Positions 46,576 through 55,837 of a stretch of DNA of 64,000 nucleotides are shown in pieces. The stretch comes from Elizabethkingia argenteiflava (GTDB lineage Bacteria; Bacteroidota; Bacteroidia; Flavobacteriales; Weeksellaceae): the NCBI RefSeq assembly GCF_009904105.1, contig NZ_JAAABJ010000509.1:1-64000 (forward strand). Direction: 5' to 3'. The first letter of the stretch is position 1; every line of letters starts with the position of its first letter. The notes beneath the pieces are model-generated. The model saw only the letters and a list, made by a program, of their open reading frames with translations. It ran no database searches and was not told the DNA's origin. A program made the position numbers and the translations under genes.

Positions 46576-47430
46576 ATGAAGAAATTAATATTACTTTCCC
46601 TTTTCTCTACCCTGAGCAATTGGAGCTACAGCCAAACGCTATATCCTCTAGAAGCAAAAACTTCTATTGAAAATAAAAACCTCACCCGAAAGGGAGCGAT
46701 ATTTGCGTATTGGGGCTGGAACAGGGCTGCCTATAGCAATTCGGATATTCGCTTTAAAGGCGCTGATTACAACTTTATGTTGAAAAATGTAGTGGCTCAC
46801 GATAGACAATCGGATATCTCATTTCATAATTATCTGGATCCAAGCCGTTTAACCATACCTCAAACCAATGCAAGAATTGCCTATTTTGTTAAAGATCATG
46901 TCGCTTTAGTTTTGGGATTGGATCACCTAAAATATGTCATGGATCAGGACCAAAAAGTGGGCTTTTCAGGTCATATTTCAGATCCTAAATATGCGAATAT
47001 GGTGAAAAATGGACAGGTTGATCTGACAGATGAACAGTTCCTAAGCTTTGAGCATACCGATGGGCTCAACTATATCAATTTGGGACTGGAAGAGTATAAA
47101 ACCCTGCTCCAATACAAAAAAATAGATCTGCTCTGGTCCTATGGTGCAGGTGCGGGCGTGCTGTTACCCAAGAGTAATGTGAAACTTTTTGGAAATGCAA
47201 GAAGCGATAGATTTCACTTAGCCGGCTTTGGACTGGATGCTAGAACCAGTATCAATATGATCTTCTGGAATCATTTAATGGCTAGATTAGAAGCCAAGTT
47301 CGGTTATATCAATATGCCGGATATCAAAACAACATTGAATAATAAACCCGACAAAGCTTTTCAAGATTTTGTTTTTGGACAAGTCAACTTTGGAATTGGG
47401 TATATTTTTCAGACAAAAAAATCAAAATAA
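46576..47430 (+). CDS. outer-membrane-type protein inserted between nuoF and nuoG
   Basis: 284 residues with a signal peptide (cleavage likely at S-Y-S-Q). Its beta-rich body ends in F-G-I-G-Y-I-F-Q, suggesting a small outer-membrane barrel. Segments such as F-A-Y-W-G-W-N-R-A-A-Y-S and Y-G-A-G-A-G-V-L-L-P have the aromatic/glycine rhythm of barrels. It starts 19 bp after nuoF and ends 28 bp before nuoG, with no promoter or terminator between, so it is co-transcribed with complex I. I recognise no link to NADH oxidation. Confidence 0.75.
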   Translation: MKKLILLSLFSTLSNWSYSQTLYPLEAKTSIENKNLTRKGAIFAYWGWNRAAYSNSDIRFKGADYNFMLKNVVAHDRQSDISFHNYLDPSRLTIPQTNARIAYFVKDHVALVLGLDHLKYVMDQDQKVGFSGHISDPKYANMVKNGQVDLTDEQFLSFEHTDGLNYINLGLEEYKTLLQYKKIDLLWSYGAGAGVLLPKSNVKLFGNARSDRFHLAGFGLDARTSINMIFWNHLMARLEAKFGYINMPDIKTTLNNKPDKAFQDFVFGQVNFGIGYIFQTKKSK

Positions 47431-47458
47431 AAACGCTTACAGCTTAAAGCGAAGAAAT

Positions 47459-48463
47459 ATGAGCGAAGAAATTAAAAAATTTAAAATCACCATCGACGGT
47501 CAGTCCGCCGAAGTTGCTCCGGGCACTACTATTTTAGAAGCAGCCAGAAAAATCGGTGGAAAATCTGTTCCACCCGCTATGTGCTATCACAGCAAACTGG
47601 AAAAAAGCGGTGGCCGTTGTAGGACTTGTCTTGTAGAAGTCTCCAAAGGATCCGAAGCAGACCCTCGCCCTATGCCAAAATTAGTAGCCAGCTGCCGTAC
47701 AACGGTAATGGATGGCATGGAGGTTAAAAATTTAACTTCTCCAAAAACCCAAGAAGCAAGACATGCTGTAACAGAATTTTTATTAATTAATCATCCGTTG
47801 GACTGTCCAGTCTGCGATCAAGCCGGCGAATGCCACCTTCAGGATTTAAGCTACGAAAACGGACTTCAACAAACCCGTACAGAATTCGAAAGAAGAACTT
47901 TCGATGCGGATGATATAGGTCCTTATATTAAGTTGAATATGAACCGGTGTATCTTATGTGCACGTTGTGTTCTATTAGCCGATCAGTTAACCCCCGAGAG
48001 GGAACATGGCATTCTCTTCAGAGGCGATCATGCGGAGATATCCACCTATCTGAATAAAGCCTTGAATAACGATTTCATCGGAAATGTTATCGACGTATGC
48101 CCTGTAGGCGCCCTTACCGATAGAACTTTTCGCTTTGCAAGCCGTGTATGGTATACCAAGCCGATCAATGCGACTTGTAAATGTGAAAAATGTAATGGAA
48201 AAGCTGTACTGTGGATGAAGGGAGACGAAATTCTGCGGATTACGGCACGAAAAGATATCTATGGAGAAGTGGAGGATTTCATTTGTAACGATTGCCGTTT
48301 TGAAAGAAAAGAGCTTAAGTATTGGAATATTGAAGGACCAAGACATATCGACCGTCATTCCGTAATCTCCACCAATAAATACGGAAGTTTACAAAATTCG
48401 TATAAGCGCATAGAGACAGAAAGTGTAACAGAAATCGATAGCAACCACGAAAAACAATCATGA
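47459..48463 (+). CDS. nuoG: NADH-quinone oxidoreductase subunit G, short form
   Basis: 334 residues from the ATG at 47459 (an upstream extension overlaps the preceding gene and is rejected). It has the [2Fe-2S] N1b domain, the His/Cys segment L-D-C-P-V-C-D-Q-A-G-E-C-H, and [4Fe-4S] motifs C-I-L-C-A-R-C and C-P-V-G-A-L-T. The C-terminal C-K-C-E-K-C ... C-N-D-C group could bind one more cluster. The large molybdopterin-like domain of other NuoG proteins is absent, as in other flavobacterial forms I recall. It overlaps nuoH by 4 bp (ATGA). Confidence 0.93.
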   Translation: MSEEIKKFKITIDGQSAEVAPGTTILEAARKIGGKSVPPAMCYHSKLEKSGGRCRTCLVEVSKGSEADPRPMPKLVASCRTTVMDGMEVKNLTSPKTQEARHAVTEFLLINHPLDCPVCDQAGECHLQDLSYENGLQQTRTEFERRTFDADDIGPYIKLNMNRCILCARCVLLADQLTPEREHGILFRGDHAEISTYLNKALNNDFIGNVIDVCPVGALTDRTFRFASRVWYTKPINATCKCEKCNGKAVLWMKGDEILRITARKDIYGEVEDFICNDCRFERKELKYWNIEGPRHIDRHSVISTNKYGSLQNSYKRIETESVTEIDSNHEKQS

Positions 48464-49494
48464 CAAATATTCTTTTTACCACTATACTTATCCTTGTTCT
48501 ATTTGTTTTATACATTGCCGTTGCCGCCTATTCTACGTGGGCAGAGCGCAAAGTAGCTGCAATTATGCAGGATAGGATAGGTCCCAACCGAGCAGGACCT
48601 TTTGGAATCTTCCAACCCTTAGCCGATGGAGGGAAACTTTTCTTTAAAGAGGAGTTTATGCCTAAGAACGCTGAAAAATTTCTATTTATACTGGCACCTG
48701 GTATCCTAATGTTCATATCCTTAGTCACAGGAGCAGTTATACCCTGGGGAAAATCTTTGAACATCGCAGGAGAATCTCTACCCGTACAAGTAGCTTCCAT
48801 TGATGTGGGGGTACTTTTTCTTATCGGAATGGCGTCTACAAGTGTATATTCTATTATGATTGGAGGTTGGGCTTCTAATAATAAATTTTCACTTATTTCT
48901 GCTATACGGGCTTCCTCTCAGATGATTTCTTATGAATTGGGGATGGGGCTGGCCCTTTTATCCATTATTTTAATGAACGGCTCTCTGGATCTTCGTGTAA
49001 TTACGGAAAATCAATCGGGATGGGGCGGAATGCAATGGAATATACTTTTTCAACCCGTCGCTTTTCTTATTTTCTTCGTATGTTCTTTGGCAGAGTGCAA
49101 CCGCGCGCCTTTTGATTTAGCGGAATGTGAGTCTGAACTCATCAACGGGTTCCACACCGAGTACTCCTCTATGAAATTCGGACTTTTTTTATTCGCAGAA
49201 TATGTTAATATGTTTATTTCCTCTGCTCTAATCGCTACTTTATTCTTTGGAGGATACAATTACCCCGGTATTCAATGGGTAGGCGAAAACTGGGGAGAAA
49301 ACATCGCTGGAGTGCTCAGCATTATCGCCTTCTTGTTAAAAGCCTTCATCTTCGTCTTCATCTTTATGTGGATAAGATGGACCTTACCAAGATTCCGTTA
49401 CGATCAATTAATGCACCTAGGCTGGAAATCATTTATCCCGATTGCCTTAATTAATTTATTGATAACCGGTGCCATTTTGCTTTTTGTAAACTAA
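48460..49494 (+). CDS. nuoH: NADH-quinone oxidoreductase subunit H
   Basis: 344 residues with about eight membrane helices, linking the quinone pocket to the membrane arm. It has W-A-E-R-K-V-A-A-I-M-Q-D-R-I-G-P-N-R near the start and C-S-L-A-E-C-N-R-A-P-F-D-L-A-E, the quinone-channel loop. Translation starts inside the nuoG stop, so the two are coupled. Confidence 0.96.
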   Translation: MTNILFTTILILVLFVLYIAVAAYSTWAERKVAAIMQDRIGPNRAGPFGIFQPLADGGKLFFKEEFMPKNAEKFLFILAPGILMFISLVTGAVIPWGKSLNIAGESLPVQVASIDVGVLFLIGMASTSVYSIMIGGWASNNKFSLISAIRASSQMISYELGMGLALLSIILMNGSLDLRVITENQSGWGGMQWNILFQPVAFLIFFVCSLAECNRAPFDLAECESELINGFHTEYSSMKFGLFLFAEYVNMFISSALIATLFFGGYNYPGIQWVGENWGENIAGVLSIIAFLLKAFIFVFIFMWIRWTLPRFRYDQLMHLGWKSFIPIALINLLITGAILLFVN

Positions 49495-49520
49495 TTAAAC
49501 ATCTGCCAAAAAAAAATCGG

Positions 49521-50060
49521 ATGAAACTAACGAATAGATCAAAAGTAGTCTCCAAAAAAGAGATGACTTTAGCCGAAAAAATTTATATCCCCGCCATAGT
49601 CAAGGGCATGGGGATTACACTAAAGCATGCCTTTCAAAAAAACAAGACCATCAGTTATCCTGAAGAGAAAAGGGTTTTTGCAAAAGTATGGCGTGGCCAG
49701 CATGTGCTCAAAAGAGATGATGAAGGAAGAGAAAGGTGTACGGCCTGCGGACTTTGTGCCGTAGCCTGCCCTGCTGAAGCCATCACCATGACCGCCGCAG
49801 AGAGGACTAAGGAAGAAAAACACCTATACCGCGAAGAGAAATATGCTTCCAAATACGAAATCGATATGCTCAGATGCATTTTTTGTGGTCTTTGTGAAGA
49901 AGCCTGCCCTAAATCGGCTATATACCTAACAGACAGACTTGTAAATACAGAAACCAACCGCGGTTCCTTTGTCTATGGAAAAGACAAATTAGTGGAAGAT
50001 ATGGATCAGCGTATCGATATTTCCGATCGTCAAAAAAAATCTTATAAACAACCAGAATAA
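49521..50060 (+). CDS. nuoI: NADH-quinone oxidoreductase subunit I
   Basis: The 179-residue ferredoxin-like subunit has two [4Fe-4S] motifs, C-T-A-C-G-L-C-A-V-A-C-P and C-I-F-C-G-L-C-E-E-A-C-P (clusters N6a and N6b). The N-terminal amphipathic helix contains I-V-K-G-M-G-I-T-L-K-H. Its stop overlaps the nuoJ start by one base. Confidence 0.96.
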   Translation: MKLTNRSKVVSKKEMTLAEKIYIPAIVKGMGITLKHAFQKNKTISYPEEKRVFAKVWRGQHVLKRDDEGRERCTACGLCAVACPAEAITMTAAERTKEEKHLYREEKYASKYEIDMLRCIFCGLCEEACPKSAIYLTDRLVNTETNRGSFVYGKDKLVEDMDQRIDISDRQKKSYKQPE

Positions 50061-50554
50061 TGGAACAGTATATTTTTTATTTTGTAGCACTGTTAGCTTT
50101 AGTCAGCGCCATTTACATGGTTTTTGCCAAAAATCCGCTCTATAGCATTCTATCCCTGATTATCACATTTTTTTCTATTGCGGGAATGTATATCCTGCTC
50201 AACGCACAGTTTTTAGGTATTGTTCAAATCATTGTATATGCCGGGGCGATCATGGTTCTCTTCTTATATATTCTGATGATGCTGAACCTTAAATCAAAAG
50301 ACGAATCTTATAAAAAAGGCTATATGAAGTTCATAGGAATTCTTTCGGCAGGACTTCTACTAACTGGATTATTAGGAGCCTACAGAGGCGTACAGGGCAG
50401 TGCACTGCTCCCCACTTCTGATCAGGGAGTAGGACTTACCCAAAACCTAGGAAAACTATTATTTAAAGAATATGTACTTCCTTTTGAATTAGCCAGTGTA
50501 CTTATTCTGGCCTCTATCATCAGTGCAGTATTAATTGGTAAAAAAGATATATAA
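50060..50554 (+). CDS. nuoJ: NADH-quinone oxidoreductase subunit J
   Basis: 164 residues with five membrane helices. The characteristic Q-I-I-V-Y-A-G-A-I-M-V-L-F-L-Y helix, with its pi-bulge region, is present, and L-F-K-E-Y-V-L-P-F-E-L-A-S-V-L at the C-terminal side. It starts on the last base of the nuoI stop, and nuoK begins 1 bp after it. Confidence 0.95.
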   Translation: MEQYIFYFVALLALVSAIYMVFAKNPLYSILSLIITFFSIAGMYILLNAQFLGIVQIIVYAGAIMVLFLYILMMLNLKSKDESYKKGYMKFIGILSAGLLLTGLLGAYRGVQGSALLPTSDQGVGLTQNLGKLLFKEYVLPFELASVLILASIISAVLIGKKDI

Positions 50555-50555
50555 A

Positions 50556-50888
50556 ATGGAAGAAGTAACGAATTCAATGTTACAGGCTGTCCCGATAGAA
50601 CACTACATTATCTTGTGTAGTATATTATTCAGTCTCGGCGTTTTAGGCGTATTAATACGCAAAAATGCCATCATCATTCTTGGCTGTGTAGAGCTTATGC
50701 TAAACTCTGTAAATTTACTTTTGGCAGCTTTTTCAGCCTATAAAGGAGACGGACATGCTCAAGTACTGGTATTTTTTATTATGGTGGTTGCCGCTGCGGA
50801 AGTCGCTGTAGGCTTGGCCATATTAACCATGATGTATAGAAATACCCGCTCCGTAGATGTCAGCATGTTTAATAAATTAAAAGGATAA
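50556..50888 (+). CDS. nuoK: NADH-quinone oxidoreductase subunit K
   Basis: 110 residues from the ATG at 50556; an earlier TTG inside nuoJ is rejected. Three membrane helices carry the two key Glu residues in G-C-V-E-L-M-L-N-S-V-N-L and A-A-A-E-V-A-V-G-L-A. These belong to the proton path between NuoN and NuoH. Confidence 0.96.
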   Translation: MEEVTNSMLQAVPIEHYIILCSILFSLGVLGVLIRKNAIIILGCVELMLNSVNLLLAAFSAYKGDGHAQVLVFFIMVVAAAEVAVGLAILTMMYRNTRSVDVSMFNKLKG

Positions 50889-50890
50889 AA

Positions 50891-52795
50891 ATGCAGATTG
50901 ATAATTTGATTATAGCTCTACTTATTTTACCATTAATAGGATTTTTAATTAATGGCTTATTCGGAAAGCATTTACCTAAAGTATTAGTAGGTGGATTAGC
51001 AACCTTAATGGTGTTGGCCTCTTTTATCTTAGCTCTTTACATTTTTTCCGATTATACGGCACAAACTCCCATCAGAATAATCTCCCTTTATAAGTGGTTT
51101 GAGATTCATGGAGTGGCAGTTAACTTTTCATTACAAATAGACCAGCTCTCCTTGATGATGATTTTAATTATCACGGGAATTGGCTCATTAATACACCTGT
51201 ATTCGATTGGGTATATGTGGCAAGATACAGGTTTTTACAAATTTTTTACTTATCTCAACTTATTTGTATTCTCCATGCTTTTATTGGTCATGGGAAGCAA
51301 TTATTTAATCCTCTTCATAGGCTGGGAAGGTGTAGGTGTATGTTCTTACTTATTAATAGGCTTCTGGTATAGCAATGTCGAATATGGAAAAGCGGCACGC
51401 AAAGCTTTCATTATGAACCGTATCGGAGACCTTGCTCTACTCATAGGTATTTTTGCCATCGCATATGAAGTACATGCTGTCGACTACTTGAGTATTGCTC
51501 AGCACGCGCCTAAGTTTGAATATAACGGTATAGCCATTATTTTTATCACCACTTCCTTATTTATAGGAGCGATGGGAAAATCGGCACAAATTCCCTTGTT
51601 TACCTGGCTGCCGGATGCCATGGCGGGCCCTACCCCTGTGTCTGCTTTAATCCATGCTGCCACAATGGTTACAGCTGGTATTTACTTGGTGGTGCGCTCT
51701 AATTTTTTGTTTACCCTAGCCCCCAATACGATGGAATTCATTATGTATGTGGGTCTGCTCACCGCTTTGGTTGCCTCTTTTATCGCTTTAAGACAAAACG
51801 ATATTAAAAAGGTATTGGCTTATTCTACAGTATCTCAATTAGGTTTTATGTTTATCGCCTTAGGTGCTGGTGCTTATACCACAGCAATGTTTCACCTGAT
51901 GACACATGCTTTTTTTAAAGCCTTATTGTTCTTAGGTTCGGGTTCGGTGATTCACGCTATGGGAGGAGAGCAGGATATGCGACATATGGGAGGATTAAGA
52001 AAAAAAATCCCTCTCACTTACTGGACTTTTTTAATCGGCACGCTTGCCATTACAGGTTTCCCTTTTCTCTCGGGCATGATCTCCAAAGATGAGATTTTAA
52101 CCGCCGCTTTTATTAAAAGCCCAGCTGTATGGTTTTTCACTTTTGTGAGCGCCACGATGACCGCTTGCTATATGTTTCGCCTGCTATACCTAACATTCTT
52201 TGGTGAATTTAGAGGTAGCAAAGAACAAGAACATCATCTCCATGAAAGCCCGCTGAGTATGACTTTACCCTTGGTTATCCTTGCTATTCTTTCCGTAATT
52301 GGCGGTTGTATTAACCTTCCGCATTTTATTGCGCATGAACATGCTCAACAATTGGCCCATTGGCTTCATGCCGTCATTATTTCGCCTGTTGAACGGCCAG
52401 AAATTAGTATGACCACAGAAATGATTTTACTCTCCTTAACGCTACTGATGTTCCTGATTGTCTGGATTATGCTAAGGCGCTTGTACGTCAATAAAAAGAA
52501 AATGGCATTACCGGAAAAAAAATATACCGGTTGGGAAAGGCTTTCTGCTCAAAAGTTAAAAATTGATGAAATCTACAATGCTATGATTATAAAACCTGTT
52601 GAAGGAATGGGAAAAGCAGCATCTATGTTTGATAAATCAGTCCTCGATCGTATCGTTGATTTTATTGCCTCGTGGGCAGAAGGTTCCGGAAAATCTTTTA
52701 AACGCCTTCAAAACGGAAATGTAGAAACTTATATGCTCATGATGTCATTGGCTGTGGGAATCATATTAATTATTAACTTTTTATTGAATTCATAA
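50891..52795 (+). CDS. nuoL: NADH-quinone oxidoreductase subunit L
   Basis: 634-residue antiporter-like subunit at the far end of the membrane arm. Conserved W-E-G-V-G-V-C-S-Y-L-L-I-G-F-W, K-S-A-Q-I-P-L-F-T-W-L-P-D-A-M-A-G-P-T-P and H-A-A-T-M-V-T-A-G are present. After the antiporter core there is the long lateral helix region and a final anchor helix. It begins 2 bp after nuoK. Confidence 0.97.
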   Translation: MQIDNLIIALLILPLIGFLINGLFGKHLPKVLVGGLATLMVLASFILALYIFSDYTAQTPIRIISLYKWFEIHGVAVNFSLQIDQLSLMMILIITGIGSLIHLYSIGYMWQDTGFYKFFTYLNLFVFSMLLLVMGSNYLILFIGWEGVGVCSYLLIGFWYSNVEYGKAARKAFIMNRIGDLALLIGIFAIAYEVHAVDYLSIAQHAPKFEYNGIAIIFITTSLFIGAMGKSAQIPLFTWLPDAMAGPTPVSALIHAATMVTAGIYLVVRSNFLFTLAPNTMEFIMYVGLLTALVASFIALRQNDIKKVLAYSTVSQLGFMFIALGAGAYTTAMFHLMTHAFFKALLFLGSGSVIHAMGGEQDMRHMGGLRKKIPLTYWTFLIGTLAITGFPFLSGMISKDEILTAAFIKSPAVWFFTFVSATMTACYMFRLLYLTFFGEFRGSKEQEHHLHESPLSMTLPLVILAILSVIGGCINLPHFIAHEHAQQLAHWLHAVIISPVERPEISMTTEMILLSLTLLMFLIVWIMLRRLYVNKKKMALPEKKYTGWERLSAQKLKIDEIYNAMIIKPVEGMGKAASMFDKSVLDRIVDFIASWAEGSGKSFKRLQNGNVETYMLMMSLAVGIILIINFLLNS

Positions 52796-52796
52796 G

Positions 52797-54290
52797 ATGT
52801 TATTAGCATTATTACTAATACCAGTGATCGGAGCTGCTCTGGTTTTCGCATGGAAAAGCCCCATGGCTAAATATTTAGCCCTTATTATCGCCTTACTCGA
52901 GATGGCTTTATCTTTTTTTATCCTCTCTGGGCTCGATTTTATACCTACGGTTAACGATCCACAATTACAATATCAGATCATTACTCCAGAATCTTCTTTC
53001 CTGAAAACTTCTCTACACTTGGGAATTGATGGTTTATCCATGTTATTTATTCTTTTAACCACTATCCTAACGGCTATCATTACCCTGTCATCCTTTAGCC
53101 AGTCCGTTCGTTATAAAAATACATTCTACGGACTTGTTCTATTGATGCAGTTTGGCTTAATAGGGGTTTTTACTTCCCTGGATGGATTATTGTTTTACGC
53201 TTTTTGGGAAATCACACTAATCCCCATCTGGTTTATATGTGGAATATGGGGTCAAGAAGATCAGAAAATTCGCTTTACCACTAAGTTTTTTGTCTATACT
53301 TTCGTAGGTTCACTCCTGATGCTCGGGGGTTTAATCTATGCCTATACACACGCGGCATCCTTTGCTCTTCTTGACCTGTACCATGCTGATTTGAATACCC
53401 CTCAACAAATTTTAGTGTTTTGGCTTATTTTTGCAGCCTTTGCGGTAAAATTACCCCTATTCCCTTTTCATACTTGGCAACCGGATACTTATACCTATGC
53501 CCCTACCGAAGGAAGCATGCTTCTCTCTGGTATTATGTTAAAAATGGCGGTATTTGGATTGGTAAGATATCTCCTCCCGATTACTCCTGCAGCTATTATA
53601 GGACTTTCGGGAAAAATCGTGCTGACCTTTGCGCTGATCGGGGTGGTATATGGCGCCTTAATCTCCATTGTTAAAAACGATATCAAAAGAATTATCACCT
53701 ATTCTTCCCTCTCTCACGTGGGGCTTATCGTAGCCGGAATTTTCGCATCGACTCTCCTAACCCTCAATAAAGAATTCTCTACCGAGGGTGCAGAAGGGGC
53801 CATGGTACAATGCTTCGCACACGGAATTAATGTCGTAGGTTTATTCTATTGTGCCGATATTTTATATAGGAGATTCAAAACAAGAGATATTAGACAAATG
53901 GGTGGACTGGCTAAAGTAGCCCCTACATTTGCCATACTATTTTTGATTATTGTATTCGGAGCCATGGCTGTTCCTTTAACCAATGGATTTATCGGTGAAT
54001 TTATCCTATTAAAATCGATTTTCGACTATAATACCACCGCGGTTGTTATCGCTGGTCTTACCATTATACTCTGTGCCGTATATATGCTCAGGATGTATGG
54101 AAAGGCTATGTTTGGAGAAGGAGATAAGATGGTCATGGCTAATAGTAAGGATCTGAACGGGGTAGAATTCTCGGTATTAGCCTCCCTGGGAGTATTTGTT
54201 ATACTTCTGGGTCTATTCCCCAACAGTATCTTCGAGATGGTGCGTAGTTCTTTGGAGTTTATCTTCATATCGATGAATAGAATAAATTAA
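52797..54290 (+). CDS. nuoM: NADH-quinone oxidoreductase subunit M
   Basis: The 497-residue antiporter-like proton-pumping subunit has F-W-E-I-T-L-I-P, K-L-P-L-F-P-F-H-T-W-Q-P-D-T-Y-T-Y-A-P-T and S-L-S-H-V-G-L-I. It starts 1 bp after the nuoL stop, so translation is coupled. Length is ordinary. Confidence 0.97.
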   Translation: MLLALLLIPVIGAALVFAWKSPMAKYLALIIALLEMALSFFILSGLDFIPTVNDPQLQYQIITPESSFLKTSLHLGIDGLSMLFILLTTILTAIITLSSFSQSVRYKNTFYGLVLLMQFGLIGVFTSLDGLLFYAFWEITLIPIWFICGIWGQEDQKIRFTTKFFVYTFVGSLLMLGGLIYAYTHAASFALLDLYHADLNTPQQILVFWLIFAAFAVKLPLFPFHTWQPDTYTYAPTEGSMLLSGIMLKMAVFGLVRYLLPITPAAIIGLSGKIVLTFALIGVVYGALISIVKNDIKRIITYSSLSHVGLIVAGIFASTLLTLNKEFSTEGAEGAMVQCFAHGINVVGLFYCADILYRRFKTRDIRQMGGLAKVAPTFAILFLIIVFGAMAVPLTNGFIGEFILLKSIFDYNTTAVVIAGLTIILCAVYMLRMYGKAMFGEGDKMVMANSKDLNGVEFSVLASLGVFVILLGLFPNSIFEMVRSSLEFIFISMNRIN

Positions 54291-54301
54291 TTGAAAGGAA
54301 A

Positions 54302-55684
54302 ATGACAGTATTTATTATAATTTTCATAACAGCAGTTTGTGCACTTTTTGCGGGTGTTTTTAACCAAAGCAAGTTCTCTAGGTACATTGGGATTTTAGGT
54401 CTTTTAGTCGCTTTGTCGGTAAGCTATATGCCTGATGGTAATTTTTTCCTAAAATATAGCAATATGTATCGGTATGATGATACAGCTATATTGCTCAGTC
54501 AGATAGCCATTCTTATTACCTTATTCATCTTTTTCTTAGGGGGATTTGCGCTCAACAATCACAGGAGCCACCAATCCGAATTGTATGCATTAATGCTTTT
54601 ATCCCTATGTGGGGGGATTATCTTATTCGGCTTTAGAAATCTGGTTACTTTATTTTTAGGTATTGAACTTCTATCCATTCCTTTATATGTTATGGCCGGT
54701 ACCAGTAAAACAGATCTGCGTTCCATTGAGGCTTCTATGAAGTATTTTTTAACCGGCGCTTTTGCTACGGGTTTCCTGCTCTTCGGGATCGCGATGATCT
54801 TTGGAAGTACGGGGAGTTTTGATATTCAGGAAATTCTGCAATACAGTTTAATGTTTTCGAACAATCCCATGTTCATCCTCGGATTTATTCTGATGCTCTG
54901 TGCCATGGCTTTTAAAGCTTCTTTAGCCCCCTTCCATATGTGGAGTCCGGATGTCTACCAAGGGGCACCAACATTGATTACCCTCTTTATGGCAACGGTT
55001 GTTAAGATCGCTGCTTTTGGGGCATTGTTCAACTTAATGGTCATCACCTTTATGGGCGGCTACAGCAATTGGATAAATATTTTGGGTAGCTTTAGCATCA
55101 TCACACTATTATTAGCCAATTGTATGGGTTTGGTGCAAACCAATATGAAACGTATGCTGGCTTATTCAAGTGTTTCACATGCAGGATACATCTCCCTTAT
55201 CTTTTTTGGCATCAATGAATATTCTGTAGAAAAAATGGCTTTCTACCTCCTCTCCTACTCCATAGCCACCGTAGGTGTATTTCTAAGCCTACTATGGGTA
55301 GAAAAAGTAAAAAGAGATTTATCCTACAACGCTTTTAAAGGATTGGCTAAAGCAGAGCCTCTGTTAGCCATCGTTGCCAGTGTCTCCTTATTATCTATGG
55401 CAGGTATTCCTCTTACTGCAGGTTTTATGGGAAAATTCAGCTTATTTAGCCAAGCGATGAATAACGCGGCATTACTGGTATTTATTGCCATTCTGGGTTC
55501 TGCCTTAAGTATAGTTTACTACTTAAGACCTATTATCGCTATGTTTTTCTTTAATGAATGTACTTTTAAAACCAGTGAGAAAGTTAGCCTCACCTATAGT
55601 ATTTTAGCTGTTGTCATCATTTTGTTCATCATTGCTTTAGGGGTCTATCCGGATTTTTTTAGTGCCCAGTTCAGAACTGTATAA
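54302..55684 (+). CDS. nuoN: NADH-quinone oxidoreductase subunit N
   Basis: 460-residue antiporter-like subunit, last in the operon. G-I-E-L-L-S-I-P-L-Y-V-M-A-G, F-K-A-S-L-A-P-F-H-M-W-S-P-D-V-Y-Q-G-A-P and S-S-V-S-H-A-G-Y are conserved motifs of the proton channel. A strong terminator follows, closing a complete nuoA-N set. Confidence 0.97.
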   Translation: MTVFIIIFITAVCALFAGVFNQSKFSRYIGILGLLVALSVSYMPDGNFFLKYSNMYRYDDTAILLSQIAILITLFIFFLGGFALNNHRSHQSELYALMLLSLCGGIILFGFRNLVTLFLGIELLSIPLYVMAGTSKTDLRSIEASMKYFLTGAFATGFLLFGIAMIFGSTGSFDIQEILQYSLMFSNNPMFILGFILMLCAMAFKASLAPFHMWSPDVYQGAPTLITLFMATVVKIAAFGALFNLMVITFMGGYSNWINILGSFSIITLLLANCMGLVQTNMKRMLAYSSVSHAGYISLIFFGINEYSVEKMAFYLLSYSIATVGVFLSLLWVEKVKRDLSYNAFKGLAKAEPLLAIVASVSLLSMAGIPLTAGFMGKFSLFSQAMNNAALLVFIAILGSALSIVYYLRPIIAMFFFNECTFKTSEKVSLTYSILAVVIILFIIALGVYPDFFSAQFRTV

Positions 55685-55701
55685 AAACAAATTTTAGTAT
55701 A

Positions 55702-55728
55702 AAAAGCCCCCAAAATTTGGGGGCTTTT
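55702..55728 (+). terminator. terminator of the nuo operon
   Basis: A 13-bp perfect stem (AAAAGCCCCCAAA at 55702-55714 with TTTGGGGGCTTTT at 55716-55728) follows the nuoN stop by 17 bp. It is symmetrical, so it would also act on the opposite strand. Confidence 0.85.
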
Positions 55729-55823
55729 GTATTTTAGAATATCCAAGCATCCCTTTATGTCATAGGCTATACTTTATTTAGTTTAGCCACGACAGTCTTA
55801 GCGTTAAATTCTTTATTATTGAT

Positions 55824-55831
55824 TAAATTTG
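55824..55831 (+). promoter_or_regulatory. putative -7 box of the GAF gene, implying a leaderless transcript
   Basis: TAAATTTG matches TAnnTTTG, and the ATG at 55838 is only 6 bp after it. A normal start site 4-7 bp downstream of the box would fall on or next to the ATG. Confidence 0.4.
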
Positions 55832-55837
55832 TACGAA

